From contig PMDE01000122.1 of NCBI GenBank assembly GCA_003154335.1, positions 86,697 through 91,748 of the forward strand: DNA of 5,052 nucleotides, read 5' to 3'. Source of the stretch: Methanoregula sp. Lineage in GTDB: Archaea > Halobacteriota > Methanomicrobia > Methanomicrobiales > Methanospirillaceae. Below the pieces are notes generated by a model that was given only the letters and a program-made list of their open reading frames with translations, was not told the origin of the DNA and did no database searches. The translations under genes and the position numbers were made by a program. Of the stretch, positions 4,508-5,052 are shown one piece after another (position 1 is the stretch's first letter; the number at the start of each line of letters is the position of its first letter).

Positions 4508-5052
4508 ATGATTAATGTTGGAGTGCTCGGAGCTACGGGTGCGGTTGGTCAGCGATTTGTTGAACTGTTAGCGGATCATCCCTGGTTCAATCTTTCAACG
4601 CTAGCCGCTTCTGAACGAAGTGCGGGACAGCCCTATGGAAAAATCGTAAACTGGCGTCTCGAATCGCCTTTCCCGGAAAAGATCGCAAAAATTAAAGTTT
4701 CGCCTATATCTCCAAAATCGATGAAAGGCGTTGATTTGGTTTTCTCGGCCCTTCCCGCAGATATTGCAGGACATGTGGAGACTGAATTTGCCGATGCAGG
4801 CATTGCTGTCTGCAGTAACGCAAGTTCTCACCGGATGGAGCCTTCCATACCGCTTGTTGTACCGGAAGTCAATCCTGATCATCTTGGTCTCATTGACGTC
4901 CAGCGTGATTCGGGTAAAGATGGATTTATCGTAACCAATCCAAACTGTTCCACAATCATGATGGTCGCCGCTCTCGCACCACTCAGGATATTCAAATTTT
5001 CGGATATCCGGGTGGCAACTCTGCAGGCGATTTCAGGTGCCGGATTTTCCGG
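4508..5052 (+). CDS. asd: aspartate-semialdehyde dehydrogenase, 3'-partial
   Basis: Reduces aspartyl-4-phosphate to aspartate-4-semialdehyde with NADPH. It is the branch point to lysine, threonine, methionine and isoleucine, and supplies the DapA substrate. Visible features are the Rossmann motif NVGVLGATGAVGQRF (3-17), LAASERSAGQPYG, DLVFSALPADIAG, CSNASSHRME, PLVVPEVNPDHL, the catalytic Cys147 in NPNCST, and QAISGAGFSG at the window edge. The pattern follows the archaeal/fungal Asd subgroup, like the Methanocaldococcus enzyme, more than the E. coli one. About 181 residues are present; the second half lies beyond the window. Three in-frame ATGs are possible: 4448, 4499 and 4508. I chose 4508 because it starts right before the conserved VGVLGATG and has AGGA 10 nt upstream. 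The 4448 start would add 20 residues (MGFYNPPYFYGNADTQDMTY), aromatic-rich and unlike a Rossmann extension. The gene is close to dapA/dapB but probably transcribed separately. Confidence 0.95.
   Translation, partial: MINVGVLGATGAVGQRFVELLADHPWFNLSTLAASERSAGQPYGKIVNWRLESPFPEKIAKIKVSPISPKSMKGVDLVFSALPADIAGHVETEFADAGIAVCSNASSHRMEPSIPLVVPEVNPDHLGLIDVQRDSGKDGFIVTNPNCSTIMMVAALAPLRIFKFSDIRVATLQAISGAGFS

Noticed and set aside
4601..4882. - strand 93-residue open frame with several Cys
   Set aside because: It is antisense to asd; the Cys spacing does not form a recognised metal site.

Overview
The window looks like chromosomal DNA from a euryarchaeal methanogen, most likely Methanomicrobiales-like. 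The reasons are an archaeal Fe-S primase large subunit (PriL), ribosomal protein S17e (found only in archaea and eukaryotes), a free-standing archaeal ThiN-domain protein, a GGTGA-type Shine-Dalgarno site, TATA-like promoter sequences, and an aspartate-semialdehyde dehydrogenase of the archaeal kind. The order-level placement is inferred from general resemblance and was not tested. I see no transposon, phage, CRISPR, tRNA or rRNA signal.

Layout. Bases 1-1068 hold priL on the + strand, missing only its extreme N-terminus. It converges, with 3 nt between the stop codons, on a small two-helix membrane protein on the - strand (1072-1248). Between that gene and the next + gene lies an AT-rich palindrome (1271-1286) that could act as a two-way TATA element. 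A tight + strand cluster follows: ThiN-domain protein (1352-1909), rps17e (1920-2111), dapA (2120-3100) and dapB (3097-3861), with gaps of 10 nt, 8 nt and a 4-nt overlap. A 214-nt AT-rich spacer holds a T-tract terminator, an inverted repeat and a probable promoter. A short 2[4Fe-4S] ferredoxin gene follows (about 4076-4258). Directly after its stop are two tandem hairpins and T-tracts, then a second AT-rich leader and the 5' part of asd, which runs off the right edge.

How the genes work together. Asd makes aspartate-4-semialdehyde, DapA condenses it with pyruvate, and DapB reduces the product to tetrahydrodipicolinate. The right half is therefore the common-aspartate and early diaminopimelate/lysine pathway. 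The ferredoxin sits between dapB and asd with its own expected promoter and terminator, so a link to lysine synthesis is not established. The left half mixes replication (PriL), translation (S17e) and a ThiN-domain protein of uncertain catalytic state.

Most of this is ordinary housekeeping sequence and I do not see a convincing new system. The items most worth a second look are the ThiN protein with apparent substitutions at conserved positions, the shared palindromic promoter, the tandem hairpins after the ferredoxin, and the basic C-terminal tail on DapA.
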